Assembly (NCBI GenBank): GCA_022606425.2
Contig: JAHDVF020000016.1
Coordinates: 2,944,501 to 3,008,500 of the forward strand
Direction: 5' to 3'
Length of the DNA stretch: 64,000 bases
Origin: Lepidostoma basale
Taxonomy: Eukaryota; Arthropoda; Insecta; Trichoptera; Lepidostomatidae
The translations under genes and the position numbers were made by a program. Below, piece by piece: positions 44,295 to 55,404 of the stretch; within the stretch, counting starts at the first letter, position 1; each line of letters opens with the position of its first letter. The notes beneath the pieces were generated by a model. That model did no database searches, was not told the DNA's origin, and saw nothing but the letters and a program-made list of their open reading frames with translations.

Positions 44295-47200
44295 AAGGAG
44301 TTTTTCAATAACGCCCGTTGTACATTTCCACGATTTGCGTTTGCACAACAGCACGCCTTTAACGCCGCTGTTAAATATTTGAAGCACATGCTTTCACAAA
44401 ATATTACTGTTACACCGTGCAAGATGAAGACGCCTCTTGTTTTAACAAGTCTACTGGAGATATATTCTTCCGTACTTCACGATCCCGCTATCTGTTCAAA
44501 TGAGGAATCCGTCAAGTAGGTTGATTCGTGGATATTCGTAGGTCGACTTAAAATAATTGCTTAATACGTTTTACTCTTCTTTATAGCAATATTACATTTC
44601 TCGTAATTAATGGGAATTTTCAACCAATTACGTTACGTTTACCGTAATCTTAAACATATTACGTTATGTTCAAAGGTACCAGGGTAAGTACCAACTTCTA
44701 AGGGAAAATCTCGTGTGTGGAAACTAAACACGAATTTAAGGACCCGAATAATTTCCTTGTAGAACGCCGCTCGAGGTATTTATAGATAAAGAGGTTCTCG
44801 CACAAGGCGCGATCAAGTAGAGCCTAATCCACCCGATTCAAGGTTCAATCACTTCTTCACTTATGAAAAATTAAATCAACACATAAAAAAAAATATTCAA
44901 ATAATATCATGAAATACGTAAAACTCTTCCAGTTTGTTGTGTAGTTCTCTCAATGACTACACTTTTTTTTATATCAATCATCCATACAAATAAATATGAA
45001 TATTTTTTTTAAATTTTAGACAAACTAAAGGCGTTAACACTGTAGAATTCCATAATGACGAATTTTTATAAATTAAACACATTTTTTTTTCCACTTTTAA
45101 ATCATTTTTCTAGACATGTTTCGATCGTTTAAACCTTCATCATCGTTGAGTATATTAATAGAAAATGTATTTAGAGTTTGTACGAATTTCATATTTTCAA
45201 TATCTGTTATAGCATTTAGAAATTAAATGGTTATTTTGAAAATTCTTAGTGGAAACTCATTCTTATTTATTAAAATATAAATAACTAATATTAAAATTTT
45301 TAATATTTATTGTATAGTAACGTAAACGAAGCCTTAAGTTTATCTTAAAAAAATACTGTTGTTTTTAATATCTGCCATTCCAAAGTGAAATGATCAGATG
45401 TAATGCTTTAATTTTAAACATCCAGCGTATCATATATTTGAATTAATCGGTTATTTATTATTTGACATTTTATTGAATCAATTAGCATTTCTTCTATATT
45501 CGTCGTTGCTTTATGGATTCACATTTGAAAAACACTATATTTTTATAATACGTTTTTAAAATTTTTGCAAAAATATTTCGGACTGCGGGCGTCTTTCCTC
45601 AGAATGAAATAAACGCACTAAGAGATAACGTCTATATTCCGAAATGTGTAAGTAATAAGTTCAAATAAGTGTTATTCAAAAGATTAAATAAGACACTGCG
45701 AAAAAAAATTAAACTTTTATCTTCTTCCCCGTATTAATTGCAAGCTGGTTATTTTACAGATGGATATAAAAGGACAATATCTCTCCTCCTCTTTTGAATT
45801 TGTGGTGGAAGGTTGAGCTCACTTGTGTGGTTTCCAAGGGCATCAGGTGTTATGGTAACACCACACGTAGAGGTACCTTCCTTGCCCCCAAAACTGTTAT
45901 TACATGGTGTGTTTATCTTAATTTTAGTACATATATTTTGTCACCGTTATTTTCACTTGGAGTATTGTGAAATGGGAGTTTTTATTTTCACCACGATCAC
46001 GAATACCCTTTTACGAAAACTAATGCGACTGACTATGGCGGGACCATTAACGTTTAACTTTAACAGTAGCTCCTCGTTCCTCGCGGAGAGCGCAAGTACT
46101 AAACGTTCTCCCAAGCGCCGTATTATCAGTGTATACACACGTATTATTATAATTTGGATCTCCTGTGAAAGTTGTGTGATGGGATGATTAGACAGCTTAT
46201 TTCGAATGAGTTCATCTAATTTTAGAGATAAATTGATGGGAAACAATGAAACTTGGGTTTCTTTTTCAGGACTAGTGCTTTTAACCTTGAGTTAGCGATT
46301 GATTAAGTTATTTCGGTCATTAATCAATTAACATAAACAAAAAAACTAAATACAAGTTTGGAAAATTTACGGCATAGTAGTTTCGATGCCTGTTCAAAAA
46401 ACAAATTTGAGCACAAAAAGATTTGACATAAAGTTGATTGTTTCCTTATTTAGACTCTTATTTTTTGCGTTTAAAAGCCAGAAGGTTTTCCGGGATGCCG
46501 TTTTTCATTCTCACTTCACGGAATGGTTTATTTTATTTGAGACTCGTGGTGCGGAAAAAATACAGTTTGTTAACTCTCTGTTCTGTTAGCGAGTAACAGA
46601 AAAATAATTATAGCTTCGCAATCAGCCATTCCCGCCCAAACCCTCGCGCCGGAGCGCGGCCGCCAGATCCCTTTACTCTTTACAGTCCTGAAAATTTAAT
46701 GAGTTTTCGGTGTGAACCGTTTCGAGCTAGTTCCCGGTGCGTTGGATTAAACGGAGGTGCGAGTGTCTCTTGTGATATCACAAACACTTCGCTTAAATTA
46801 AAATTATTTGATGATGAATTTTGAGTACCAGTGGGGATTCTATGCTCTCGGAGTCCTCAGTGGAGGGGACTTCCGTTTGCGAATTTTACAATAACTAATA
46901 GTTTGCTCGACACAATTGTTCTGTTTAAACTTGTAGGCAAACAAGCCTCGCTGGTAGTGTGTAATCTTTCTCTGATCAAACATGTCTCAAAGTTTGAATA
47001 TTAACTCGTGTGTTACGCGTCAATACAGTAGTGATTCGTATAGGAACTAACTATTCATGTACTCCAATCGATATTTTAGAATTGAGCTTGTCTCTTATAA
47101 TAACTCGCCAAACCCTTTGAACTATCTTTCATTTCATTCGGGTACTTATTATTCACAGTTTGTAAAAGTGTGTACATATAATACACATGCGCGTTATACA

Positions 47201-48465
47201 CGTATTATACATGCATGATTATTTTAAACTTTTTATTAAAAAATTCAAGGAAACAGATATTGGGGGACCTTCAAATTTTTGATGTTTAATTGTATGAACG
47301 CACGTGTCCAGAGTGGAAAAACTGTCTCCCAATGATCCTTCCTTGTTTCTCCTTTACATATTTACGACAATGTCTTGGTGTTATGCTTAGAAGTCTATGG
47401 TGCCTTTATAAAATTATGATTATCAAATTATTGAATCACTCATTACATCATAACAGCGCGAGCCAAATCGATGTAAAGGGTATATAGCTATACCTAGAAT
47501 ACCGTTTCGACTCGATTGAGGAGATAAATTTCAAATCGAAAAGTTCACATTTATATGTTTACAAAAACGCGTGCATATAACTCTGCAGTTATTGAATATA
47601 TAATATTGACCTGAAACCCTGCATGGATATCAAACACAATACTTATAATCCATAAAAAAATTCACGATAAACTTCGTTTCTGCGCTGCGCCGTACCGCAG
47701 GCAGTATCATAGTGAGATTGATAAATCCACGCGCCCTCCGATACCAAGAGACATGGATGAAAAACTTTTATCTTTCATAAAGCTTTGTATATTGAACAAT
47801 GAGTCAAACGAAACAGCTATTGATAAAATTTGTACTCTCTGAAATATGAAGTTCTCCAATTACCATACATTTGTTATGCTGTTTTCGTAATTTTCTTATC
47901 TTCGACCAAACATTATTCACAGTTCGTTTGATAAATTTTGCCTGTATAGATTAATACTCCATTCATCTATTTATTTCAAAACTCAGTACCACAGCTTACA
48001 TACAAAAAAATAATTGAATATCCCTCAATAAACTTTTATCTTCGTTATAAAGAGGACCAAACAAATTCTATACTTTCATTTCCGACATAATTCATGTTTT
48101 AATATTATCTTTATAACCACATAAATCATCCATTTATGCTCGATGATAAATTATACTACCTAATGTAAAAAGGTCTTTTAAATTTCATAACAATATCAAG
48201 TATAATTTTTCACATTTTTAATTTGTTAATTCAAGCATTACATAAACAGAACATAGCAACTTTCTGAATGGTAATAAATCATACTCGTAACTAGAAGCGA
48301 CTCTTGGGGGTGACGAACAAGTGTAGGCATACAGGCTTATGCTACAAGTAGGGTGGACCAATCGAATTACAGATTCTTCGAATTTTCCGCCTCCAAACTT
48401 TGAATCAGTTGAACCGCAAAACCCTTTTGAATCGTGATTTTATTCTACGAATTGTGTTACTTACG
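44295..48465. other. Largest stretch without a recognised element
   Basis: About 4.2 kb of AT-rich intron. Only a degenerate hammerhead-like motif on the minus strand at 45112-45150 (GATGATGAAGGTT...GATCGAAACATGTC) and a GC-rich patch near 46620-46680 stand out. Open frames here lack recognisable domains. Confidence 0.35.
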
Positions 48466-48469
48466 AGAA

Positions 48470-48713
48470 GAGAGAAGAGATCAATATTTCATACAAGAAG
48501 TGAATGTATTATATAAGAAGTGAATGTGAATGAAAGTTTTATGAACATAATAATGAAAGGGTCATGAAGATGGTTTGTCAATATGAAAATAATGAATAAA
48601 CAAAGAATGGTAAAAAAAGCAGATATAAACGATGTAAACAGAAGAAAGAGGAAAACATAGCATGCCTTCCCCTGCCTATCTCTCTGAGAGACGGTGTGAT
48701 GGTTATTTAGTTT
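48470..48713 (+). mobile_element. LINE-A 3' fragment, old
   Basis: Matches the LINE-A C-terminus (ATGAACATAATAATGAAAGG, AGAATGGTAAAAAA, AACGATGTAAACAG) and the 3' end (GAGACGGTGTGATGGTTA) with several deletions. The word AAGAAGTGAATGT is duplicated locally at its 5' end. Confidence 0.7.
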
Positions 48714-48729
48714 TTAGGGATGTAACATA

Positions 48730-49549
48730 CAGTATGAGGCGCGATCACTTCCTTATTCTAAAAAATCATAACAATAAAACTATGGTCAGTATCGATTTAA
48801 TAATTTTTTTCTTTATACAGGGGCACATTTAAAGTTTTATTTCATTAGGTTTAAAAAACGACATTTTGAAGATGGGCACTGTCCTCGTCAATATACTAAG
48901 ATAGACGAATTTTGTAATTTCTGTCAACTTTTTCCAGCATATCTGTGCCTATGTCGGCAATAGAAGCACGAATATTGTCCTTCAGCTGACCAAGGTCTTT
49001 GGACGATTCGCGTAAACCAATGTTTTAAGGTAGCCCCACAGGAAATAGTCAAAGGGGGCTAAATCTGGCGATCGTGCTGGCCACTGAAGATCGCCCCTAA
49101 GAGATCGGGAAAGTGTTCCTGCAAGAAATTAATGGAAATTTGTGCCGTGTAAGCCGTGGTGCCATCCTGTTGGAACCACACATCCATTTCATTGAGTTTG
49201 GGTAGAAAAAACTCCATAATCGTGTTTAAATCTTCAAAAAAATGAGAGCCAATAATGCTGATTATGTTTCACAAACAAATCGATTTACGATCAGGCACTC
49301 GACCTTCAGGCACAATATTGAATTGTTTTCTGAATGCAGCTGAGTTGCGATGATCGAACGGCCGAAGAAAAAGTAGGCCTTCACGGCAAACGTGCGCTCC
49401 TCGTTCGTCCACGGCATGATTGACACTAAACTAACCGCAAAAAAACGTTAGATCCCGTGCTTTCGTACGCACTATAGGGACGCGCTCCAGAAGTAAGTAT
49501 CGTTTTGTGACGCGAGTTTCAAATAAAGAAGTGACCGCACCTCACTCTG
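48730..49549 (-). mobile_element. Decayed Tc1/mariner transposon with terminal inverted repeats
   Basis: The ends (CAGTATGAGGCGCGATCACT at 48730 and, in reverse complement, CAGAGTGAGGTGCGGTCACT from 49549) are diverged inverted repeats of about 30 bases flanked by TA. The minus strand reads MPWTNEERTFAVKAYFFFG at the start, HxxxLQWPARSPDLAPFDYF and LWGYLKTLVYANRPKT further on, a Tc1/mariner-superfamily transposase. Frameshifts and stops occur throughout, and at 820 bp the middle is shortened. The PDLAPFDYF string holds the last catalytic aspartate. Confidence 0.85.
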
Positions 49550-49554
49550 TATGA

Positions 49555-50280
49555 AAAGTATGACTATTCTAACATGTTCTTTATATTCTAGCAATAATAC
49601 AAATTGAATTTACACATATTATTTTTCTTTTGTATATTTTAAATTAAAATAAAAAAACACGCTACAATACGCTACAAAGTCACGTTAAAATTAATCATCT
49701 GTAATTAAAACGGATTATCTTAAATCTCACCTAAAGAATTTAAGCAACGCTCCGGAATAAAATTGATTGGTTCACGTACAATTGATGAGCACACTTCGTC
49801 TGCAATGTCAATATTCCCTGCGATTATATTCGTACTTTATCGAGAGTATTTGCTAAACTAGCTAACGCTAATTTGATGGATTAAAGCTATTAATTCTCCT
49901 TTGAAAGTATTATATTTTGACGCAAAATGAAATAACATTTCCAACCCATCTCCGGTAGGTTTCCAAATGCGACACTGTTTGTATTCTGTGTAATATTTCG
50001 GTAATAAAACAGCCGATGCGCGACATCGATTTTACATTTCTGCCCGTTGTTCACACGTCATTGTTTCAGTAGTTTAATTCCCAATTTACTTTTGGAACAC
50101 GGATGTGCACACAGATGATTGTTTTACATTCGCGTATATTCTATTTTATCGAAATTCATTAGAACTTCGAAATTTCTACATTTCTCAATTCAAACAGTAT
50201 GAATCCTATTTGAAAATAGAATTAACTGTTAAATACACCGTGTTGAATATACTATTAACTGTTAAAATACTGTAATAATA
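49555..50280. other. Unassigned intron stretch
   Basis: AT-rich DNA with no recognised element. Confidence 0.4.
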
Positions 50281-50295
50281 TCCCATTTTTTTATT

Positions 50296-50428
50296 ATACA
50301 GTTTCTGAGAATGTCGCGACAGCTGTTTCGCCAACATATGTTGGCATCATCAGTTTGTTTTTAACACCTGATGATGCCGACATCGGTCGGCGAAACATCT
50401 GTCGCTACATTCTTAGAAAGTGTATAAT
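50296..50428. repeat. Inverted pair of hammerhead-like motifs (family H1)
   Basis: The arms 50296-50353 and 50368-50426 are imperfect inverted repeats. The minus-strand arm has CTGATGA (50353-50347), one T, stem II GCCAAC/GTTGGC with loop ATAT, GAAA (50329-50326), palindrome CAGCTG, then TC. The plus-strand arm has CTGATGA (50368-50374), one T, stem II GCCGAC/GTCGGC with loop ATCG, GAAA (50392-50395), CATCTG and TC. The stem II changes between arms are compensatory. Stem I pairing is weak in both. Confidence 0.7.
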
Positions 50429-50454
50429 TAAAAAAATGTGATGCTATAACAGAG

Positions 50455-50545
50455 ATGCGGACGCTGAGGATGACTCTGCATTGCAAGACTCTCCGAGATA
50501 GGGTGAGGAATACGGCTATCCGCGAAATCTGCAATTGCTTATTGT
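50455..50545 (+). mobile_element. Small LINE 3'-region fragment
   Basis: The + strand reads EMRTLRMTLHCKTLRDRVRN and TAIREICN, the conserved MRxLRxxxxxTLRDRxRNxxIR segment of RTE-like LINEs such as LINE-B. It sits between two hammerhead-like repeats. Confidence 0.6.
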
Positions 50546-50766
50546 CTCAAATAGTGTTCCAGATATCTGGAGATAGCTGCTGCTTTATTTGTCAGTTATT
50601 AAACTTTATTATACGGATCTCTGCAACTAGGTTTCTCCACTACAGATACCGAGAACGAGATCAGAACGAGATTAGATTGTTCACTTTTTATTATTAAATA
50701 ATTTTACAAAAAAATACATATGTTTTATACGTGAAAGATTATTAGGTGATAAGTTTATTATAACAC

Positions 50767-50815
50767 CTGATGATGTCACCATCGGTTGGCGAAACAGCTG
50801 TCGCGACACTCTCAG
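50767..50815 (+). ncRNA. Hammerhead-like motif (family H1), single copy
   Basis: CTGATGA (50767-50773) is followed by one T, stem II GTCACC/GTTGGC with loop ATCG (one mismatch), GAAA (50791-50794), CAGCTG and TC. The palindromic stem III would pair best between two molecules. Stem I is weak (CAC against GCG). Whether the RNA cleaves itself is unknown. Confidence 0.35.
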
Positions 50816-50877
50816 TGAATAAAAAGACTAGGGATATTATAACAGGGTTTTAAATTTTAACAGTAATAATATTTAAA

Positions 50878-50925
50878 TCTGAAGATGAAATAGGTCACTT
50901 CCGAAACATGCAGGTTATTATATTT
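50878..50925 (+). repeat. Degenerate hammerhead-like remnant
   Basis: CTGAAGA fits the CUGANGA core and is followed by T, a loose stem, and CCGAAACATGCAGG. The expected T after the stem III palindrome is changed to C, which would abolish the usual cleavage triplet. Confidence 0.3.
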
Positions 50926-51169
50926 TTATTTTATAAATAAAGTGGATAATGCAGTATTCAAAAATCTCCTTCCAAATTAATAATGGTTGTTGCACAATGT
51001 AGACGCCTTAATTTTCAAAAACATATGATGTAATATGGGTTATATAGTATACATTAATATATATTGTGGGTTTATTTCCAAATGTATACACACATGAGCA
51101 TGTCTTTTGTTGTTCACAAATAGTATTTGTATGGCAGTATTAGTAAAGACAGTGTATGCTTGTCCCCAG

Positions 51170-51344
51170 GTGTGCACTTCGATACCTCGTCTGCCTCCCT
51201 GGTGAACGAGATCACGACCGCCATCAAGGTGTACGCGTACGGCGTGGAGGAGTACGTGGCCGACCCGCGCAACGCCAACCGCCCGCTGGGCACGCAGCTC
51301 TCCTGCGAGGGGCCCGGGGATGCGCGCTGGCCGGCGGGGGACAG
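51170..51344 (+). CDS. Nmdar2: NMDA receptor subunit 2, amino-terminal domain exon (fourth in window)
   Basis: The exon begins with two bases that complete a glycine codon from the previous exon and reads [32 protein letters not shown] and [15 protein letters not shown]. This is the distal part of lobe 2 of the GluN2 amino-terminal domain; HFDTSSA and YGVE are recognisable family strings. The acceptor is CTTGTCCCCAG and the donor GTGACT; the exon ends in phase 2. It follows a 30.2-kb intron, the largest in the window, full of retrotransposons. Antisense open frames over the exon are shadows caused by its high GC content. Confidence 0.92.
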
Positions 51345-51486
51345 GTGACTCTCCCTCCATACCATACTACTTTATATACTCCTAACTCTAAATAATTAGC
51401 ACTTTTACACGTTTTACAGGAACACAAATGAAAGTTTACAATCGATATTTTTTATACATCAAAAAGTTATTCTCTTTCTTTTGTTT

Positions 51487-52207
51487 TTGAAAATTTGGTT
51501 TGGTTCATGTGGTGCTCCTGTTAATTTGGCGATATTTCGCGTATAAGTGAATTGTTTTGGTCAATTTAACTGTTGCCGCACTTTAAAATAGTTTAGTGAC
51601 ACGTAATACGTTTGTGCTGTTTTGCTGTTAAAATTTTATTAGTTTTAAAGTTTTTATAAAGAATTTTGACAGGTGTAAAAATAAATTTTTCATTTGTTCC
51701 AATGACAATTTGAATAATTCCTTCAATATTATTTCAAAGTTCTTGCTGGTTAAGTGCCTACTTACAGCTAATTTAAAAAAACTTAAATAAACACAAAAGT
51801 CCGGATCGTCCATGTCAACATGTGCAACATCGAAAAAAACATTATGTGTTATTACATTATGTGCTAAATTAAAAAAAACGACGGATTCGTGGAACATAAA
51901 TTAAATAGACAATATGTGCACCATCTAAAAAGAACATTTTGTGTTAAATTATTTTTATTTTGCTATTTTATTTTATATCATTGTATTTTATATTATTTAT
52001 ATTAGATTTTTTTTGTGGGTGTTGCACGATCAGAGTGTGCGCGGAAGATGCCTATTGGTGGCGATGAGGTTCGCAACCCATCACACCGCGTCTCCCGCGG
52101 AGCGAAAAGAGAAGGATGGAGTGCCGCATCAGTAAAAGTGTGACAGTCCATTCTTTCTGCCTACCCTTTCAGGGAGATGGCGTGATTTAGTAAGTAAGTA
52201 AGTAAGT
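51487..52207 (+). mobile_element. Short non-autonomous LINE-A derivative, near full length
   Basis: It starts TTTTTGAAAATTTGGTTTGG, carries the LINE-A-type leader (TTTTGACAGGTGTAAAAAT, CCGGATCGTCCATG, GTGCACCATCTAAAA), the ATGCCTATTGGTGGCGATGA segment and GCCGCATCAGT. It then goes directly to AAAAGTGTGACAGTCC, CAGGGAGATGGCG and a (TAAG)n tail. It lies 140 bases downstream of the exon-four donor. It is about 100 bp longer than the 11915-12545 copy because it keeps an extra leader block (AACACAAAAGTCCGGATCGT to AATTAAAAAAAACG) that is also present at 10.4-10.5 kb. Confidence 0.87.
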
Positions 52208-52224
52208 TATTTTAGTAATTTTTT

Positions 52225-52470
52225 GTTTCTTGTCTCTAACAGTGATATAAACTAACTAACTAACTAACCATCACGCCGTCTCCCCGAAGGGGTAGGCAGA
52301 AAGAATGGACTGTCACACTTTTCTTTCCTGACATATTTCTCTCGCTTCCTCAACATTCATACATCGTGTCATGCACGCGCATATAAAAAAGTGATATAAA
52401 ACTCCATATTTAATAATTGATACGTATGATAACGTTTGTTTTATACAAGTTTTTGGAATGGACAGGAATA
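52225..52470. repeat. Fold-back family A copy interrupted by a LINE-A fragment
   Basis: TTGTTTCTTGTCTCTAACAG and TGATATAAAACTCCATATTT are adjoining parts of the family A tail, now separated by the LINE-A insertion at 52252-52389. It is followed by AATTGATACGTATGATAACG and a second arm. Confidence 0.65.
52252..52389 (-). mobile_element. LINE-A 3' fragment with 11-bp target-site duplication
   Basis: Only the last ~130 bases of LINE-A and the TTAG tail are present. AGTGATATAAA is repeated at 52241-52251 and 52390-52400. The target is a fold-back family A element, so this LINE insertion is younger than that repeat. Confidence 0.85.
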
Positions 52471-52519
52471 GGCGTTTTAATTCGTATTAATTATTTTATA
52501 TGTTCAAAAAACAATAAGT

Positions 52520-52690
52520 ATATAGCAGTTCATTTATTGTTTCTTGAACTTGTAAAACTCCATATTAAATTATTAATATGTATGAAAAAACGATAGTTTT
52601 CAAGGAGACTAATTATAATATTAATGTATGACATGTTTCGCCATTCTAAGGCATTATCAAATGTTGATAATGTCAACATTTGATTTGAGT
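52520..52690. repeat. Fold-back family A copy
   Basis: Contains TTATTGTTTCTTGAACTTG, TAAAACTCCATATTAAATTA, GACATGTTTCGCCATTC and CTAAGGCATTATCAAATG. The minus-strand motif TTGATAATGCC...GGCGAAACATGTC is intact at 52630-52660. Confidence 0.7.
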
Positions 52691-53211
52691 TTGACATGAG
52701 TTTGTCACTGTCCATTTGGGCTACACGGTCTCTCCAGTATCTTTTCTGGATCTACGTCACCGAACGATTTCCTCTTTTTTGTAAGTGTTTCTTATGTGAT
52801 CTTGATCTCGGAGAGTTTTTCCAGCATGCGAAATGATCTGATGATGAATGCGAATAAGTCAAAGGTATTGATTTTTGAAAAAGGAGAAATCATGACTGTC
52901 TGCAACATTAGCGTGAATGGTGAAAATCTGGAGCAAGTAGATGAGTTTGTATATCTAGGTAGTATGTTTACAAAATAGGGGCGAGTGAAGAGGATATTGA
53001 GAGAAGGGTTGAGGCAGGCAACAAAGTGAATGGTGCACTGAAAGTTATTATCGCAAATAAAAGCTTATCCAAAAAAGTGCACAATGGTGTTCTTATACTG
53101 ACCCATTTGTATGGAACTGGCAAAAGAAGGATGAAAGTAAAATAAATCCAGTAGAAAAAAGATCTATTAGATGAATGTGTGTAAAACCCCGTGTAAGAAT
53201 GAAAGTGTTAT

Positions 53212-53417
53212 AAAATTAATATAAATTAAAACGTCTGTCTTCTAGGAGTTTTATTAAGTTTTTTTATGGAATGACATGTTTCGCACTTCTAAGGCATTAT
53301 CAAATGAATGGAAACATGTCATTCCATAAAATTTATATAAAACTCATAGAAGACGGACGTTTTTATTTATATTAATTATTTAATATTTTACCTTACTGTT
53401 CAAGAAACAATAAATAT
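53212..53417. mobile_element. Fold-back family A, complete copy with 10-bp target-site duplication
   Basis: AAAGTGTTAT is repeated at 53202-53211 and 53418-53427, and the LINE-A target reads contiguously once the insert and one duplicate are removed. The 206-bp insert has two long inverted arms (AATTAATATAAATTAAAACG... and ...TTTATTTATATTAATT) around GACATGTTTCGC and AACATGTCATTCC. An unpaired tail ending TTCAAGAAACAATAAAT follows. A 9-10-bp duplication and fold-back structure are seen in Foldback/Mutator-type elements, but I cannot assign a superfamily. This copy defines the ends of the family. Confidence 0.82.
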
Positions 53418-53722
53418 AAAGTGTTATGAACAAAATAATAAAAGGATCAATAAAATGGTTTGGACATATGGAAAGAATGAATGAAGAAAGAATAGTAAAA
53501 AAATATATGTTAACGATGTAAATGGAACTAGAAATAGAGGAAGAAAACGTGGCCTGATCAAATAAATCAAATATTGAATGTCGGCCACTTGAGGAGTCGG
53601 AGAAATCGACGCACGTGCCGTGCATAACACGATGTATAAATGTTGAGTAAGTGAGAGAAATATGTCAGAAAAGAAAAGTGTGGCAGTCTATTATTTTTGC
53701 CTACCCCTTCAAGGAGACGGCG

Positions 53723-54136
53723 CACACTGGATCCATTTGGCAAAAATATGGACTTAGGGGTCGAACTCCGAATTTTGCCCTGATTTTTTTAAAATAAGGT
53801 CCTTTGTGTGATTCAAAACCACTTTTACATTTGAACTTTTCTTGATACTCGTATAACTGCTAATTTCCAAGAAAAAATGTTTTTTTTTTTTGTATGAAAC
53901 AAAACTGATTTTGCAATTATTTCGGAATCAGTTGGATACGTCAAAACCAAACTTAGTAGGGATTATAGAGGACATAATCCTCTACATTACTTGTTCCGAC
54001 ATCTACGACATCTACAAAAAAAGTTAAAAGACAAAAGTGGTTTGGAATCACACAAAGGACTAATATTTAAAAAAATCAGGGCAAAATTCGGAGTTCGACC
54101 CCTAAGTCCATGTTTTTGCCAAATGGATCCAGTGTG
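53723..54136. mobile_element. Transib-like MITE with ~105-bp terminal inverted repeats
   Basis: The ends are long inverted repeats (53723-53828 and 54031-54136) starting CACACTGGATCCATTTGG. CGGCG flanks both sides (53718-53722 and 54137-54141), a 5-bp duplication. Transib transposons insert with 5-bp CGNCG-type duplications and have ends beginning CACNNTG, related to the RAG recombination signal heptamer. Both features fit. The 414-bp element encodes nothing. An alternative reading with a 3-bp GGC duplication and ends starting GCACACTGG cannot be excluded. Confidence 0.75.
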
Positions 54137-54325
54137 CGGCGTTATGGTTAGTTGATCATTCACCAACAATTAATGAACAAGAGGAACAAAACATATCTAA
54201 AAGTGTAATAATTTAACAATTATTGTCTTATATGTAGAATTGAACTGATTGCTTCTATATAAAGTCTTACTTTCATTTTCAATATTTATGATGTGTTGTT
54301 TCATGCAGTTTGTTTTTTAAATGTA

Positions 54326-55370
54326 TTCTTCTTCTTCTTCTTCCTTATTGTAGACCTATGTGGTCTGTTCTTCAGAGTGTTGCTCCTTCTGTGAGGTAGA
54401 TTCCCAGGTGTCCTTCCATCTTTAAGGAGGTCTTCCACGAGGGCGAGTCCCATGAGGCTGATTATGTAATGCAATATAGGGGAGTCTGGTGGTGTCCATT
54501 CTTTGAACGTGACCATACCATTCCTATTTTCGCTGTCTGCTCCATCTTATAATATCCTTAACCTCACATACATATTAAACCTCTTATTCTGGTGTTCCTC
54601 ACGCGATCTCTTAGTGTCTTGCCTGCTATAGTCCTCAGTGCCTTTATTTCGGAAGTCCTCAAAACTTGTTTGTTCCTTAATGTGTCTGCCTTTGCTTCGA
54701 CGCCATATGTTATTATTGGTCTTACTCATGCTTTATAGATTCTCATCTTACTCTTAATGGCCATGTATTTGTTTTTCCATATTGTGGATTTTAGAGCCCC
54801 AGAGATTGCAGCTGCCTTGTTTACTTGGGCTTGTATTTCTTCCCGCAGATCAACTCCCTCCACCAGGTCTATGCCTAGATACTTGAAGGTCCTGACCTGT
54901 TCTATAGGTTGATTTTCTATAACCAGGTTGCATGTTTTGGGTGATTTGGAAAAGGTCATACATTTTGTTTTTTTCGATAGAGATCGTCATGTTGTATTTC
55001 TTACAGGCGTGATGTAGTCTGTCTTGCATTTTTTGTAGGTCATTATTGTTGTCAGCTATGGTTGAACCATCGTCTGCATAACATACCACATTGACAATTT
55101 GCTCTCCCATCCTATATCCCAGTTGTAGCGATTGGGTCTCCTCTATAAGTTTGTCCATTATCAGATTGAACAGAAAAGGGCTTAGGCTGTCTCGTTGTCG
55201 TATACCTGTAAGTACGGGGATTGTTTTACTTAGTTCATAATCGCATCTATTTCTAGTGTGGCCTCTCATATTTAAATCTCTGATTGTATTAATAATTTCT
55301 GGAGGAACAGACTTTTTTAAAATGTGCATTAAATTAATATTTGAACTGAGCCTCGGTGTCTGAGTAGCTG
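54326..55370 (-). mobile_element. LINE-B reverse transcriptase and C-terminal fragment with (GAA)n tail
   Basis: The minus strand encodes HILKKSVPPEIINTIRDL, RQRDSLSPFLFNLIMDKLI, a catalytic VVCYADDGSTIADN, then FKYLGIDLVEG, SALKSTIWKNKYMA and finally WYGHV-, GRPPKRW-like sequence. It ends with a GAA microsatellite. This is the largest LINE-B piece in the window. The frame is broken several times after YADD, so it is inactive. Confidence 0.82.
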
Positions 55371-55404
55371 CTCCGAGTACTGTTCGGAAGTTTGATGGCG
55401 GCAC

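Larger units (their letters stand above)
52827..54155 (+). mobile_element. LINE-A 3' fragment carrying two nested insertions
   Basis: It begins MRNDLMMNANKSKVLIFEK, NISVNGENLEQVDEFVYLGS (just downstream of the YADD motif) and continues with deletions to the GGAGACGGCG end and GGTTAG. A fold-back family A element is inserted at 53212-53417, and a Transib-like MITE splits the last bases of the element at 53723-54136. The order of events is therefore LINE-A first, then the two DNA elements. Confidence 0.85.

Noticed and set aside
51040..51427. Open frames antisense to or out of frame with exon four
   Set aside because: Same reason: composition shadows of a GC-rich exon.
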